From the NCBI RefSeq assembly GCF_039535785.1, contig NZ_BAAAXV010000008.1, positions 1-64,000 of the forward strand: DNA of 64,000 nucleotides, read 5' to 3'. The translations under genes were made by a program, and so were the position numbers. Every line of letters starts with the position of its first letter. Position 1 is the stretch's first letter. This stretch comes from Nonomuraea helvata. Its GTDB lineage: Bacteria; Actinomycetota; Actinomycetes; Streptosporangiales; Streptosporangiaceae. Below, in pieces: positions 32,981 through 42,650 of this stretch. The notes under the pieces were generated by a model, which had not been told where the DNA came from, searched no databases, and was given only the letters and a program-made list of their open reading frames with translations.

Positions 32981-35263
32981 TCAGCTGCAGTGGCTCCAGC
33001 CGGACTTCCAACTCTGCGTGCCCCAGCCGCCGCCCCAGATCACGCACTTGCCCTTGCCGGGCAGACGGATCGGTCCGGCATAGGCGGTGAAGCTACCGGG
33101 GGTGCTTGCGCTGGAACCACCCTTGACCTGCAGCACCGCGTTCATCTGTACCTTGCCGGTCCATACGAAGCGCGACATCGTGATCACGCAGTTCTTGCCC
33201 GCACTCGCGCTGTACAGCAGGTAGATCGTGGCGTTCGTGGTCAACGCATGCGAGTCGATGACCTTGTAACCCGAGCCGCACACGGAGGCCGCGTTGGCCG
33301 TGTTCGGCTTCGGCGCCACGGTGTTCTTGCTGGTGGGCTTGGCGGTCGGTTGGGGAGCGGTGGACACGCTCGAGGAAGGATCAGTCTCCGACTGACCTCC
33401 CTGGTCCACGCTCTGAGGGTCGACCACGGTCGGCGCTTTCGTCTTCTTCTTGGTCGGGGTCTTCTTGGGCTCCGGCCGGGCCGTCGTGGGCTGGGAGGTG
33501 GGATGCTGCGTGACCGGGTTCGGGACCTGGGAGACAGGCTCCTCGGTGTGCTGCTTCGGCTTGGTGGTCTTGGGGTCCTTCGTGGGCTGGTCCACGTCCA
33601 AGGTGGGCACCGGGGCCGCCGTGTCCGTGGGGACCGACGGGGGCGGGGTCTGATCCGTGGACGGGGGGTCGACGGGCTGGCCCGCGCCCGAGCCGTCGCC
33701 GTCGGACTGGTTGGCGGAGTTGCCCACGGCCACCACCGGGACCTTCGGGTTGCTCTTCGCCTGGACCACCACGGCGCCGACGACCACCAGGAGGGCGGCG
33801 GCCGCGGCTCCGGACAGGGAGAGCATCAGAGTGCGGCGCTGCTTCGTGGGCGCGGCACCGGCAGAGCGGGTCGGGCCGGTGGGGCCGCCGGGCCTGCCGG
33901 GTCCGTTCGGGGTGCCTGCCTGCCCCTTGAAGGGGGACTGGCCCTGGGGCATGCCGGGGCCGTGAGGCGGCATGCCGGACGCGGCCGCCGCACCCAGGTG
34001 GCCGCCGTGAGGGGCGCCCTGAGGCGTCTGAGGAGCGCCGTGAGGAGTCTGAGGTGGCTGCGGGGCTCCGTGCGGCGCGGCGGCTCCGGCCAGCGCCTGG
34101 GGGCCGTTGCCGGGCATCCCCGCCTGCGGTCCGCCCGCCTGCGCGCCGCCCATGGGCGATGCCGCCTGCGCGGGACCGCCGTGTGCGGGCACACCTTGGG
34201 CGGGAGCACCCTGGGCGGCCGCCACGTGGTGGGCGAACGCGCCCGTCTGAGGCACCGCATCCGAGCCGCCCTGGACGGGACCGCCCGCGGAAGGAACCGG
34301 CTGGGTCCAGGGACCGGGATAGAGGTCGCCGCCCTGTGCGGGCTTGCCGCCCTCCGGGCCCGCCTGTCCGCCCGCCTGTCCACTGGGGGCGGCGGCGGTG
34401 AGCTGCTGGCCGGTCACCGGCTCGATGGCCGACTTCGGGGCCGGCTGGCCGGTGAGGCGGACGATGAGCTCGTCCGCGCTGGGCCGCTGCGTCGGGTCCT
34501 TCGACAGGCAGGCGGCCACCAGCTCGGCCAGCACGCCCTCCATCCCCCCGAGCTGCGGCTCCTCGTTCAGGATCCGGTTCATCACCACGGGGATGGAGTC
34601 GGCGCCGAAGGCGGGCTTGCCCGTCGCCGCGAACACCATCGTGACGCCCCACGCGAACACGTCGGCCGCCTCGGACACCGCGCCACCGCTGAGCTGCTCG
34701 GGCGCCAGGTACGAGGGCGTGCCCATGGCCATCCCCGTGGCGGTCGCGCCAGGGGAGTCAAGGGCGCGGGCGATGCCGAAGTCGATCACAACGGGACCCT
34801 CGGGACCCATGAGCACGTTGGCGGGCTTGAAGTCCCGGTGCAGGATCCCGGCGCGGTGGATGGCCGCGAGCGCGGTGGCGGTGCTGATCGCGAGCCGTTC
34901 GAGCGCGGCGCCGCGCCGCGGCCCCTCGTTGACGACCATCTCACGCAGTGACGGTCCCGGGACGTACTCGCTCACGATGTAGGGCTTGCTGCCCTCCAGG
35001 TCGGCGTGGAGCACCGGAGCGGTGCAGAACCTGGCCACCCGCTGCGCCACCGCCACTTCGCGCAGGAACCGTGTCCTGGCGTCGGCGTCGGCCACGAGGG
35101 ACTGGTGCAGGAGCTTGACCGCTACCTGGTCTCCGGACTCGCCTTTGCCCAGATAGACAACGCCCTGACCGCCCTCGCCGAGCCGGGCGACGATGTCATA
35201 CGTCCCCAGCCGCCGCGGATCGTCCGCCGCCAACGGCTGGAACTGATTCACGTCGACCCCCAT
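32981..35263 (-). CDS. Transmembrane Ser/Thr protein kinase with SapA-like extracellular domain
   Basis: 760 residues. Residues ~20-285 are a Hanks-type kinase: Gly loop LGEGGQGVVYLG, the ATP-binding Lys in VAVKLL, HRDFKPANVL, DFGIA, and activation-loop GTPSYLAPEQ. A long Pro/Gly/Ala/Gln linker leads to one membrane helix (about 475-497), then a Thr/Pro/Lys-rich stalk. The last ~100 residues begin CGSGYKVIDSHAL and contain YLLYSASAGKNCVITMS, YAGPI and a final Cys. They match the pattern I know from streptomycete spore-associated protein A, which is usually a separate secreted protein. The domain may act as a sensor. ATG 35263 was chosen; upstream codons are weaker. Confidence 0.9.
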   Translation of the reverse strand: MGVDVNQFQPLAADDPRRLGTYDIVARLGEGGQGVVYLGKGESGDQVAVKLLHQSLVADADARTRFLREVAVAQRVARFCTAPVLHADLEGSKPYIVSEYVPGPSLREMVVNEGPRRGAALERLAISTATALAAIHRAGILHRDFKPANVLMGPEGPVVIDFGIARALDSPGATATGMAMGTPSYLAPEQLSGGAVSEAADVFAWGVTMVFAATGKPAFGADSIPVVMNRILNEEPQLGGMEGVLAELVAACLSKDPTQRPSADELIVRLTGQPAPKSAIEPVTGQQLTAAAPSGQAGGQAGPEGGKPAQGGDLYPGPWTQPVPSAGGPVQGGSDAVPQTGAFAHHVAAAQGAPAQGVPAHGGPAQAASPMGGAQAGGPQAGMPGNGPQALAGAAAPHGAPQPPQTPHGAPQTPQGAPHGGHLGAAAASGMPPHGPGMPQGQSPFKGQAGTPNGPGRPGGPTGPTRSAGAAPTKQRRTLMLSLSGAAAAALLVVVGAVVVQAKSNPKVPVVAVGNSANQSDGDGSGAGQPVDPPSTDQTPPPSVPTDTAAPVPTLDVDQPTKDPKTTKPKQHTEEPVSQVPNPVTQHPTSQPTTARPEPKKTPTKKKTKAPTVVDPQSVDQGGQSETDPSSSVSTAPQPTAKPTSKNTVAPKPNTANAASVCGSGYKVIDSHALTTNATIYLLYSASAGKNCVITMSRFVWTGKVQMNAVLQVKGGSSASTPGSFTAYAGPIRLPGKGKCVIWGGGWGTQSWKSGWSHCS

Positions 35264-35410
35264 TACAACCCCAAATCGATGAGGCAAGACGCTACCAGCG
35301 TGAAGGTTGGGGCGTCTGCCGGACCTGCCAGAAGTTTCATGTTTTGACGCAGAATGTCAGGCAGTGGTTCATCCTTCACCGCAGGTACGTGCGCGCATCC
35401 GCCCCCAAAG

Positions 35411-36805
35411 TCACGGGTTGGTCAAGGTGCCCGAGGTGTCCGGCCAGATCGCCTTGCCGGGATTGAGGATGCCCAGAGGGTCGAAGACCGCCTTGATGCC
35501 CTGCTGAATCTCCGTGACCACCGGGCCGGACTCCAGCGCCAGCCAGCGCCGTTTGAGCAGGCCCACGCCGTGCTCCCCGGTCAGCGTGCCCCCGAGCGCG
35601 AGCGCGTGCGTGAAGATCTCGTCCGCCGCCGCCCACACCTCCGCGGGCGGCTCCACGGTCCCGCGGTCGAAGATGAAGACGGGGTGCAGGTTCCCGTCGC
35701 CGGCGTGCGCGACCGTGCAGATCTTCACGTCGTGCCGGGCGGCCGTCGCCTCGATGGCGGTGATCATGTCGGGCAGTACGGACCGCGGCACGCACACGTC
35801 CTCCACCAGGCAGGCCCCGAGCCGCTCCTTGGCCTGGTACGCCAGCCGGCGCAGCGCGATCAGCTCCTCGGCCTCCTGCGGGCTGGAGGAGACCGCCACG
35901 AACGAGGCGCCGTTCTCCATGCAGAGCCGCTCCATGCGCTCGACCGCGGCCTGGCTGTCGGTGGCGTCGGACTGGCCGATCAGCATGGCCTGCGTGGCCG
36001 GCTCCAGCCCGATGTTGCGCCAGTCGTCGAAGGCCTCGAGAGTGGCCCGGTCGAGCAGCTCCATGAGCGAGGGCTGGCAGCCCGCCGCCATGATCGCCGA
36101 GACGGCCGCGCCCGCGTCCCTGAGCGAGCCGAACTCGGCGGCGAACGTGGCCGGCGGCGCGGCGGGCGCCCGGCGCAGGCGCACGGTGGCCGCCGTGATG
36201 ACGCCCAGCGTGCCTTCCGAGCCGACGAAGAGCCCGGTCAGGTCGTAGCCCGTGACGCCCTTCATCGTGCGCCGGCCGGTGTCCATGACGCGGCCGTCCG
36301 CCAGCACGACCTCGAGGCCCAGCGCCGAGTCCCTGGTCACGCCGTACTTCACGCACCGCAGCCCGCCCGCGTTCGTGGCCAGGTTGCCGCCGATCGTGGA
36401 GATCTCGTACGACGACGGGTCGGGCGCGTACATGAGCCCGTGCTCCCTGGCGGCCTTGTCCAGGTCGGCGGTGATGACGCCCGGCTCGACGACGGCGATC
36501 TCGTCGGCGGGGGAGAGCTCCCTGATCGCGTTCATCCTGGCCAGCGAGAGGATGACCGACCCGTCACCGGCGACGGACGCGCCCGCCAGGCCGGTGCCCC
36601 CGCCGCGCGGCACGACCGGCACCCGGTGCTCGGTGGCCCACTTCATCGTCGTCACCACGTCCTCGCGGGAGGCGGCCAGCACCACGCCGAGCGGCTTGCC
36701 GGGCTCCAGGAACGTACGGTCGCGGGCATAGGAGTCGATCACGTCCGGGTCGGTGACGACGCGGGCTTCGGGCAGAGAGCTCACCAATGCGTCAATCGAT
36801 CTCAC
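35411..36805 (-). CDS. FAD-linked oxidase, GlcD/D-lactate dehydrogenase type
   Basis: 464 residues. The PP-loop FAD domain has PVVPRGGGTGLAGASVAGDG and STIGGNLATNAGGLRCVKYG. The C-terminal cap has TVAHAGDGNLHPVF and TGEHGVGLLKRRWL with the metal/substrate His residues. It oxidises a 2-hydroxyacid such as glycolate or D-lactate to the 2-oxoacid. No GlcE/GlcF partner is adjacent, which favours a single-subunit D-lactate-type enzyme. A GTG exists at 36814 but lies on the minus-strand -10 box TAGAGT (rc of 36813-36818). I place the leaderless start at GTG 36805, 7 nt past the box. Confidence 0.9.
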   Translation of the reverse strand: MRSIDALVSSLPEARVVTDPDVIDSYARDRTFLEPGKPLGVVLAASREDVVTTMKWATEHRVPVVPRGGGTGLAGASVAGDGSVILSLARMNAIRELSPADEIAVVEPGVITADLDKAAREHGLMYAPDPSSYEISTIGGNLATNAGGLRCVKYGVTRDSALGLEVVLADGRVMDTGRRTMKGVTGYDLTGLFVGSEGTLGVITAATVRLRRAPAAPPATFAAEFGSLRDAGAAVSAIMAAGCQPSLMELLDRATLEAFDDWRNIGLEPATQAMLIGQSDATDSQAAVERMERLCMENGASFVAVSSSPQEAEELIALRRLAYQAKERLGACLVEDVCVPRSVLPDMITAIEATAARHDVKICTVAHAGDGNLHPVFIFDRGTVEPPAEVWAAADEIFTHALALGGTLTGEHGVGLLKRRWLALESGPVVTEIQQGIKAVFDPLGILNPGKAIWPDTSGTLTNP

Positions 36806-36812
36806 ATCATGC

Positions 36813-36889
36813 ACTCTAGGGGCAAATCACCTTTATCCACGGGGTGGCGCGCCCGACAGTTTGCGCAGGTCGTGACTTAAGGCCAGACT
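36813..36889. promoter_or_regulatory. Divergent leaderless promoters
   Basis: Minus strand: TAGAGT (rc of 36813-36818) serves the FAD oxidase. Plus strand: TTGCGC (36861-36866), 17 nt, CAGACT (36884-36889), 6 nt before GTG 36896. Confidence 0.4.
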
Positions 36890-36895
36890 GCCCGG

Positions 36896-37468
36896 GTGGA
36901 AGTCAGGTGCCCGGTGTGTTCGGAAACTGACCAGATCATTGCGGTCCCCGGAGCGGTCGCGGCCGGGACCACGTACAAGATCGGCAGAGTCAGGTTGCCA
37001 GGCACCCGCGAGGTCGCCGATCTGCCCGCCAGGGCGGCTCTCGGCGCGTCGAAGCACGTCATGAGCCGTACGCAGCTCGCGGTCTGGTTGTCGTTCCCCA
37101 GCCGCCACTACACCCCTTGGGCCAGGAACCAGGGCTACATCATGCTGGGCGTGGCGGCCCTGGTGCACCTCGTCGTGTCGCTGGTCATCGCGATGGGCCA
37201 GGACCCCAAGTGGGGCGAGGTGCTGCTCGCCCCGTTCTGCCTGACGGGCCTGTTCTGGGGGTTCGGGCTGCTGAACGTGCTCGGCTCGTACGGCGCCCGC
37301 AAGCGCGACACCCTCGAGGCCCCGGCCAGGGAGAAGGCCCTCGCCGTCTGGGAGGGCCTGCGTTACTGCTCCCGCGACAACGTCGTGTTCGAGCCGGGGG
37401 TCGGCGTCTCGTTCCATCCGAGCGAGACGCGCGAGTACATCTTCGGCTTCAGGGGCAACGGCCGCTGA
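36896..37468 (+). CDS. Small membrane protein with N-terminal CxxC
   Basis: 190 residues, family not recognised. The N-terminus VRCPVCSETDQIIAVPGAV looks like half a zinc ribbon or a short CxxC knuckle. Two membrane helices follow (about YIMLGVAALVHLVVSLVIAM and VLLAPFCLTGLFWGFGLLNV), then a soluble C-terminal part with HPSETREYIFGF. GTG 36896 is supported by the -10 box CAGACT. Its 3' end overlaps the convergent aminotransferase gene by 20 bases. Confidence 0.7.
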   Translation: MEVRCPVCSETDQIIAVPGAVAAGTTYKIGRVRLPGTREVADLPARAALGASKHVMSRTQLAVWLSFPSRHYTPWARNQGYIMLGVAALVHLVVSLVIAMGQDPKWGEVLLAPFCLTGLFWGFGLLNVLGSYGARKRDTLEAPAREKALAVWEGLRYCSRDNVVFEPGVGVSFHPSETREYIFGFRGNGR

Positions 37469-38672
37469 TCAGCCCTTCCTCCGCCACCAGGCGGACGCAG
37501 ACGGCCAGGCCCTCGATGGCCTGCTCCAGCTCGTCCAGCTCGGGGAAGGTGGGCGCGAGCCTGATCGTGCGGTTGTCGGGGTCCTTGCCGTACGGGTGCG
37601 TCGCGCCCGCGGGCGTCAGCGCGATGCCCGCGGCCTTCGCCTTGGCCACCACCTCGGCGGCGTGCGGCACCTCCAGGCTGATGAAGTAGCCGCCCTTGGG
37701 GCTCGTCCAGGTGCCGAGGTCGCCGAGCCGCTCGGTCAGCACCTTGTCGACCAGCTCGAACTTCGGTCCGATCAGCTCCGCGTGCCGCTTCATGTGGGCG
37801 GCCACGCCCGCCGGGTCACGCAGGAACTCGATGTGACGGAGCTGGTTGATCTTGTCCGGGCCGATGGACTGCTTGGAGGTGTTGTGCAGGAACCACTCGA
37901 CGTTCGCCGGCGAGGAGCCGAAGAACGACACGCCGGAGCCCGCCAGCGTCACCTTGGAGGTGGAGGCGTAGACGAACACGCGGTCGGCGTTGCCGTGCTC
38001 GGCGGCGAGCGCCGGCAGGTCGGCCAGCTCGTCCGGGGTGTCCGTGAGGTGGTGCACCGCGTAGGCGTTGTCCCAGAAGATCCGGAAGTCGGGGGCGGCG
38101 GTCGGCATGGCGGCCAGCCTGCGCACCGTCTCGTCGCTGTAGGTGACGCCGGACGGGTTGCTGTACTTCGGCACGCACCAGATGCCCTTGACGCTCGCGT
38201 CGGCGGCCACCAGGCGCTCGACCACGTCCATGTCGGGGCCGTCGGCGTTCATCGGGACGGGCACCATCTTGATCCCGAACCGCTCGGTGATCGTGAAGTG
38301 CCGGTCATATCCGGGAACGGGGCACAGGAACGTGATCTCCGGCTCCTCCACCCACCGCCGCGTGGCGCCCGGCACCGGGGTGAGCAGCGCGTGCACGATC
38401 GTGTCGTGCATCAGGGCCAGGCTGGAGTTGCCTCCGACGACGAGCCGCTCGGCGGGCACCTGCACCAGCGGGGCGAACAGCTCGCGCAGCTCGGCCAGGC
38501 CCTGCAGGTTGCCGTAGTTGCGGCCGTCCGTCCCGTCGGCCGCCCGGTACGACGCGGGCAGCTTGAGCAGGTCGTTGGAGAGATCGAGCTGGCGCGGCGA
38601 CGGCTTGCCCCTGGTGAGGTCGAGCGAGAGCCCTCGCTGGACGAGGGCGGAGTAGTCAGCCTGAGCGGTCAC
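37449..38672 (-). CDS. Class I aminotransferase (Aminotran_MocR/AspC type Ic)
   Basis: 407 residues, a PLP enzyme. LDLTRGKPSPRQLDLSNDLL and NYGNLQGLAELRELFA at the N-terminus identify the PF12897-like aspartate aminotransferase subgroup. GGNSSLALMHD and VPKYSNPSGVTYSDE follow, and YASTSKVTLAGSGVSFFG holds the PLP-binding Lys. It moves an amino group between an amino acid, probably aspartate, and a 2-oxoacid. GTG 38672 has GGAGGAG 5-7 nt upstream. The frame extends further up without a better start. Confidence 0.9.
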   Translation of the reverse strand: MTAQADYSALVQRGLSLDLTRGKPSPRQLDLSNDLLKLPASYRAADGTDGRNYGNLQGLAELRELFAPLVQVPAERLVVGGNSSLALMHDTIVHALLTPVPGATRRWVEEPEITFLCPVPGYDRHFTITERFGIKMVPVPMNADGPDMDVVERLVAADASVKGIWCVPKYSNPSGVTYSDETVRRLAAMPTAAPDFRIFWDNAYAVHHLTDTPDELADLPALAAEHGNADRVFVYASTSKVTLAGSGVSFFGSSPANVEWFLHNTSKQSIGPDKINQLRHIEFLRDPAGVAAHMKRHAELIGPKFELVDKVLTERLGDLGTWTSPKGGYFISLEVPHAAEVVAKAKAAGIALTPAGATHPYGKDPDNRTIRLAPTFPELDELEQAIEGLAVCVRLVAEEGLISGRCP

Positions 38673-38920
38673 GAGATCTCCTCCATAGTCGGTCCGGCTA
38701 CGAAGGATAGAAGAAGCCACCAGGTGAGCCGGTAAATATCCGCAATGTGGGACGTCGGGTGTGAGCCGCATGTTGAGTCGCCCCGTCAAAGCTTCCGGGC
38801 GAAATGGTAAAGAACGTCTTCCCCAGCGGCGCTGCTTGGCGTGCAATGGGTAGATCGGGGCAGTCCGGGCCGCCTCCGGCGGTCCGTCGCAGGTAGCACT
38901 CCGCGCAGGAGGGAGCAGCC

Positions 38921-40633
38921 GTGACGACTGTTCGGGAGACCTCGTTCGAACAGGTCAGGCGCCGCCGCACCGGGACCGTCATCGCCTCCTGGATGTCGAC
39001 GACCGATCACAAGGTCATCGGGTACCTCTACCTGATCACCTCGTTCGGGTTCTTCCTCGTGGCGGGCGCCATGGCCATGTTCATCAGGGCCGAGCTCGTC
39101 GCCCCCGGGATGCAGCTGGTCAGCCAGCAGCAGTACAACCAGCTCTTCACCATCCACGGCACGGTGATGCTGCTGCTGTTCGCCACGCCGCTGTTCGCGG
39201 GGTTCGCCAACGTGGTCATGCCGCTGCAGATCGGCGCGCCGGACGTCGCCTTCCCGCGGCTGAACGCGGTGGCGTACTGGCTGTTCCTGTTCGGCGGGCT
39301 GATGGTGGTCGCGGGGTTCCTCACGCCGGGCGGGGCGGCCGACTTCGGCTGGTTCGCCTACACGCCGCTGTCGACGGCCATGTACTCGCCGCAGATGGGC
39401 GGAGACCTGTGGATCATGGGCCTGGCCCTGTCCGGTCTGGGCACGATCCTCGGCGCGGTCAACTTCATCACCACGATCATCGGCATGCGGGCGCCCGGCA
39501 TGACGATGTTCAGGATGCCGCTGTTCACCTGGAACGTGCTGCTGACCAGCATGCTCGTGCTGATGGCGTTCCCCGTGCTCGCGGCGGCGCTGCTCGTGCT
39601 GGAGGCGGACCGCAAGCTCGGCACCCAGGTGTTCGACTCGGCCAACGGGGGCCCGATGCTCTGGCAGCACCTGTTCTGGTTCTTCGGGCATCCCGAGGTC
39701 TACATCATCGCGCTGCCGTTCTTCGGGATCATCTCCGAGGTGGTCCCGGTGTTCAGCCGCAAGCCGCTCTTCGGCTACCTGGGGCTGGTCGGCGCGACCA
39801 TCGCCATCGCCGGGCTGTCGATGACCGTGTGGGCGCACCACATGTTCGCGACGGGCCAGGTGCTGCTGCCCTTCTTCTCGTTCATGACGTTCCTCATCGC
39901 GGTGCCGACCGGGGTGAAGTTCTTCAACTGGATCGGCACCATGTGGCGGGGCCATCTGAGCTTCCAGACGCCGATGCTCTTCGCGGTCGGGTTCCTGGTG
40001 ACGTTCCTGCTCGGCGGGCTCACCGGGATCATCCTGGCCTCGCCGCCGCTCGACTTCCACATCAGCGACACGTACTTCGTGGTCGCCCACTTCCACTACG
40101 TCGTCTTCGGCACGGTCGTGTTCGCCATGTTCTCCGGTTTCTACTTCTGGTGGCCGAAGATGACCGGCAGGATGCTCGACGACCGCCTCGGCAAGGTGCA
40201 CTTCTGGACGCTGTTCATCGGCTTCCACACCACGTTCCTGGTGCAGCACTGGCTCGGCCAGCTGGGCATGCCCAGGCGGTACGCCGACTACAGCCCGGCC
40301 GACGGGTTCACGACGCTCAACGAGATCTCCTCCGCCGGGGCGTTCCTCCTCGGGGCCTCGACGCTGCCGTTCCTCTACAACGTCTGGAAGACGGCCAGAC
40401 ACGCGCCCAAGGTCACGCTCGACGATCCCTGGGGCTACTGCAACTCCCTCGAGTGGGCCACCTCGTGCCCGCCGCCGCGCCACAACTTCACCAGCATGCC
40501 GCCGATCCGCTCCGAGCGGCCCGCCTTCGACCTGCACTATCCCCGTGAGCAGGCCGAGCGGCCACCCGTCGTGGAGCGGGAGGAGGCCCCCGAGGTCGAG
40601 CCGGACAGGACCGCCGAGGAAGACCTCGACTGA
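38921..40633 (+). CDS. ctaD: Cytochrome c oxidase subunit I
   Basis: 570 residues, about twelve membrane helices. The low-spin haem His is in FTIHGTVML. CuB ligands and the cross-linked Tyr are in HPEVYIIALP and AHHMFATG, and the haem a3/a ligand pair is in AHFHYVVFG. A hydrophilic acidic tail follows PPRHNFTSMPPIRSERPAFD, as in other actinobacteria. It is the catalytic core of the aa3 oxidase of the bc-aa3 supercomplex. ctaC, ctaE and ctaF are not adjacent, which is common for actinobacterial ctaD. GTG 38921 follows GGAGGGAG. The 248-nt upstream region shows no clear promoter by eye. Confidence 0.97.
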   Translation: MTTVRETSFEQVRRRRTGTVIASWMSTTDHKVIGYLYLITSFGFFLVAGAMAMFIRAELVAPGMQLVSQQQYNQLFTIHGTVMLLLFATPLFAGFANVVMPLQIGAPDVAFPRLNAVAYWLFLFGGLMVVAGFLTPGGAADFGWFAYTPLSTAMYSPQMGGDLWIMGLALSGLGTILGAVNFITTIIGMRAPGMTMFRMPLFTWNVLLTSMLVLMAFPVLAAALLVLEADRKLGTQVFDSANGGPMLWQHLFWFFGHPEVYIIALPFFGIISEVVPVFSRKPLFGYLGLVGATIAIAGLSMTVWAHHMFATGQVLLPFFSFMTFLIAVPTGVKFFNWIGTMWRGHLSFQTPMLFAVGFLVTFLLGGLTGIILASPPLDFHISDTYFVVAHFHYVVFGTVVFAMFSGFYFWWPKMTGRMLDDRLGKVHFWTLFIGFHTTFLVQHWLGQLGMPRRYADYSPADGFTTLNEISSAGAFLLGASTLPFLYNVWKTARHAPKVTLDDPWGYCNSLEWATSCPPPRHNFTSMPPIRSERPAFDLHYPREQAERPPVVEREEAPEVEPDRTAEEDLD

Positions 40634-40665
40634 TCAGGAAATTCGCCTATCTAGGGAGATCGGCG

Positions 40666-40899
40666 ATGACAGGCATGAAAATCCCTTTCACCCCCGAGCT
40701 GGCCCCCTGCGGGAAGAAGTCGGGCGGTGAGCGCCTCGTCGACGACGACGGCTACGGCCTGGTGATCCGTGACCAGCTCTTCGACTGCGGCTGCCGGAGG
40801 ATCCGGCACGAATACCACGACGGCAGCATCCACCTGTCCGCCATCCGGCACGACGGCAAGCGGGTGAAGGACCCGGTGCAACCGGACCACGGGAAGTGA
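40666..40899 (+). CDS. Small Cys-containing protein upstream of frdA
   Basis: 77 residues, not recognised. A basic N-terminus (MTGMKIPFTPELAPCGKK) is followed by FDCGCRRIRHEYHDGSIHLS and a basic tail. Three Cys residues (one in P-C-G, two in C-G-C) and several His residues could bind metal, but no known knuckle is complete. AGGGAG precedes ATG 40666. The frdA start is 5 nt after its stop, so it is probably translated with the fumarate reductase genes. A linked role, such as an assembly or regulatory factor, is only inference. Confidence 0.65.
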   Translation: MTGMKIPFTPELAPCGKKSGGERLVDDDGYGLVIRDQLFDCGCRRIRHEYHDGSIHLSAIRHDGKRVKDPVQPDHGK

Positions 40900-40904
40900 C
40901 GTAA

Positions 40905-42650
40905 ATGATCGATGTGCTCATCGTCGGAGGAGGCGGAGCGGGCCTGCGGGCGGCCATCGCGGTCGCCGAGGCTGTCAAAGCCGGGGGCCCTCCGCTCGCA
41001 GTGGCGGTCGTCTCGAAGGTCTACCCGATGCGCAGCCACACGGTCTCCGCCGAAGGCGGCGCCGCCGGGGTGATCGGCATCGGCGACACGCTCGACGAGC
41101 ACTGCTACGACACGATCTCCGGCGGTGACTGGCTCTGCGACCAGGACGCGGTCGAGGCGTTCGTGGCCGAGGCACCCAAGGAGCTGATCCAGCTCGAGCA
41201 CTGGGGCTGCCCCTGGAGCCGGGAGAGCGACGGCCGCGTCGCGGTCCGCCCGTTCGGCGGCATGAAGAAGATGCGCACCTGGTACGCCGCCGACAAGACG
41301 GGCTTCCATCTCCTGCACACCCTGTTCCAGACATCCCTGAAATATCAGGACGTCATCAGGTACGACGAGTGGTACGTCACCAAGCTCGTCGTCGACGACG
41401 GCCGCGTCCACGGCGTCGTGGCCGTCGAGATCAGGACCGGCCGCATCGAGACCATCGCGGCCAGGACCGTCATCCTGGCCACCGGCGGGTGCGGCCGCGT
41501 CTTCCCCTTCACCACGAACGCCGCCATCAAGACCGGCGACGGCATGGCCCTGGCCTACCGGGCGGGAGCGCCGCTCAAGGACATGGAGTTCGTCCAGTAC
41601 CACCCGACCGGCCTGCCGTTCACCGGCATCCTCATCACCGAGGCGGCCAGGGCGGAGGGCGGCTGGCTGATCAACAAGGACGGCTACCGCTACCTGCAGG
41701 ACTACGACCTCGGCAAGCCCACGCCCACGCCCAAGCTGCGCAGCATGGAGCTGGGCCCGCGCGACCGGCTCTCCCAGGCGTTCGTGCACGAGCAGCAGCT
41801 GGGCCGCACCGTGGACACGCCGTACGGGCCGGTCGTCTACCTCGACCTGCGCCACCTGGGCGAGGACAAGATCGACGCCCGCATCCCGTTCGTGCGCGAG
41901 CTCTGCAGGAGCTACCAGAACCTCGACCCGGCCACCGACCTCATCCCGGTACGCCCGGTCGTGCACTACATGATGGGCGGCGTCCACACCGACATCGACG
42001 GCGCCACCCCGATCGCCGGGCTGTTCGCGGCGGGGGAGACCGCCTGCGTGAGCATCAACGGCGCCAACCGGCTCGGCTCCAACTCGCTGCCGGAGTGCCT
42101 GGTCTTCGGCCGCCGCGCGGGCATCGCGGCCGCCGAGTTCGCGAGGTCGCACCGGGACGGCGAGGCGGCGGCCGTACGGACCCAGGGGGACGACGAGCGG
42201 CGGCGGTTGGAACGCGGGCGGGAGGGCAGCAGCACCGGTGAGCGGATCGCCGACCTGCGCGAGGAGATGCAGCACACGCTGGAGGGGGCGGCCGGTATCT
42301 ACCGCACGGGCGACGTGCTCACCAAGGCCGTCGACACGCTCGCGGAGCTGCGCGAGCGCGCCGAGGAGGTGCGGATCGACGACACGAGCACCGCGTTCAA
42401 CACCGAGCTGATCAACCTGCAGGAGCTGCACACGATGCTGGAGGTCGCGCAGACGATCGTGGCCTGCGCGCTGAACAGGCAGGAGTCGCGCGGCGCGCAC
42501 CAGCGCACCGACTACCCCGCCAGGGACGACGACGCCTACCTCGCGCACTCGCTGGTGCACCGCGCGCCCGACGGCACCCCGTCCGTCGGGCTGCTGCCCG
42601 TGACGATCACCCGCTGGCCTCCGGGAGAAAGGGTGTACGGCCGTGACTGA
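40905..42650 (+). CDS. frdA: Fumarate reductase/succinate dehydrogenase flavoprotein subunit
   Basis: 581 residues. The FAD Rossmann motif is VLIVGGGGAGLRAAIAVAEA. MRSHTVSAEGGAAGVIG holds His45, which carries the covalent FAD in this family. Catalytic stretches include QYHPTGLPFTGILITEAARAEGG (Arg) and VVHYMMGGVHTDIDG, with ANRLGSNSLPECLVFGRRAG at the adenine site. It interconverts fumarate and succinate. The two following small membrane subunits show this is the four-subunit quinol:fumarate reductase type. The ATG at 40905 follows GGGAAG, and its stop overlaps frdB by 8 bases. Confidence 0.94.
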   Translation: MIDVLIVGGGGAGLRAAIAVAEAVKAGGPPLAVAVVSKVYPMRSHTVSAEGGAAGVIGIGDTLDEHCYDTISGGDWLCDQDAVEAFVAEAPKELIQLEHWGCPWSRESDGRVAVRPFGGMKKMRTWYAADKTGFHLLHTLFQTSLKYQDVIRYDEWYVTKLVVDDGRVHGVVAVEIRTGRIETIAARTVILATGGCGRVFPFTTNAAIKTGDGMALAYRAGAPLKDMEFVQYHPTGLPFTGILITEAARAEGGWLINKDGYRYLQDYDLGKPTPTPKLRSMELGPRDRLSQAFVHEQQLGRTVDTPYGPVVYLDLRHLGEDKIDARIPFVRELCRSYQNLDPATDLIPVRPVVHYMMGGVHTDIDGATPIAGLFAAGETACVSINGANRLGSNSLPECLVFGRRAGIAAAEFARSHRDGEAAAVRTQGDDERRRLERGREGSSTGERIADLREEMQHTLEGAAGIYRTGDVLTKAVDTLAELRERAEEVRIDDTSTAFNTELINLQELHTMLEVAQTIVACALNRQESRGAHQRTDYPARDDDAYLAHSLVHRAPDGTPSVGLLPVTITRWPPGERVYGRD

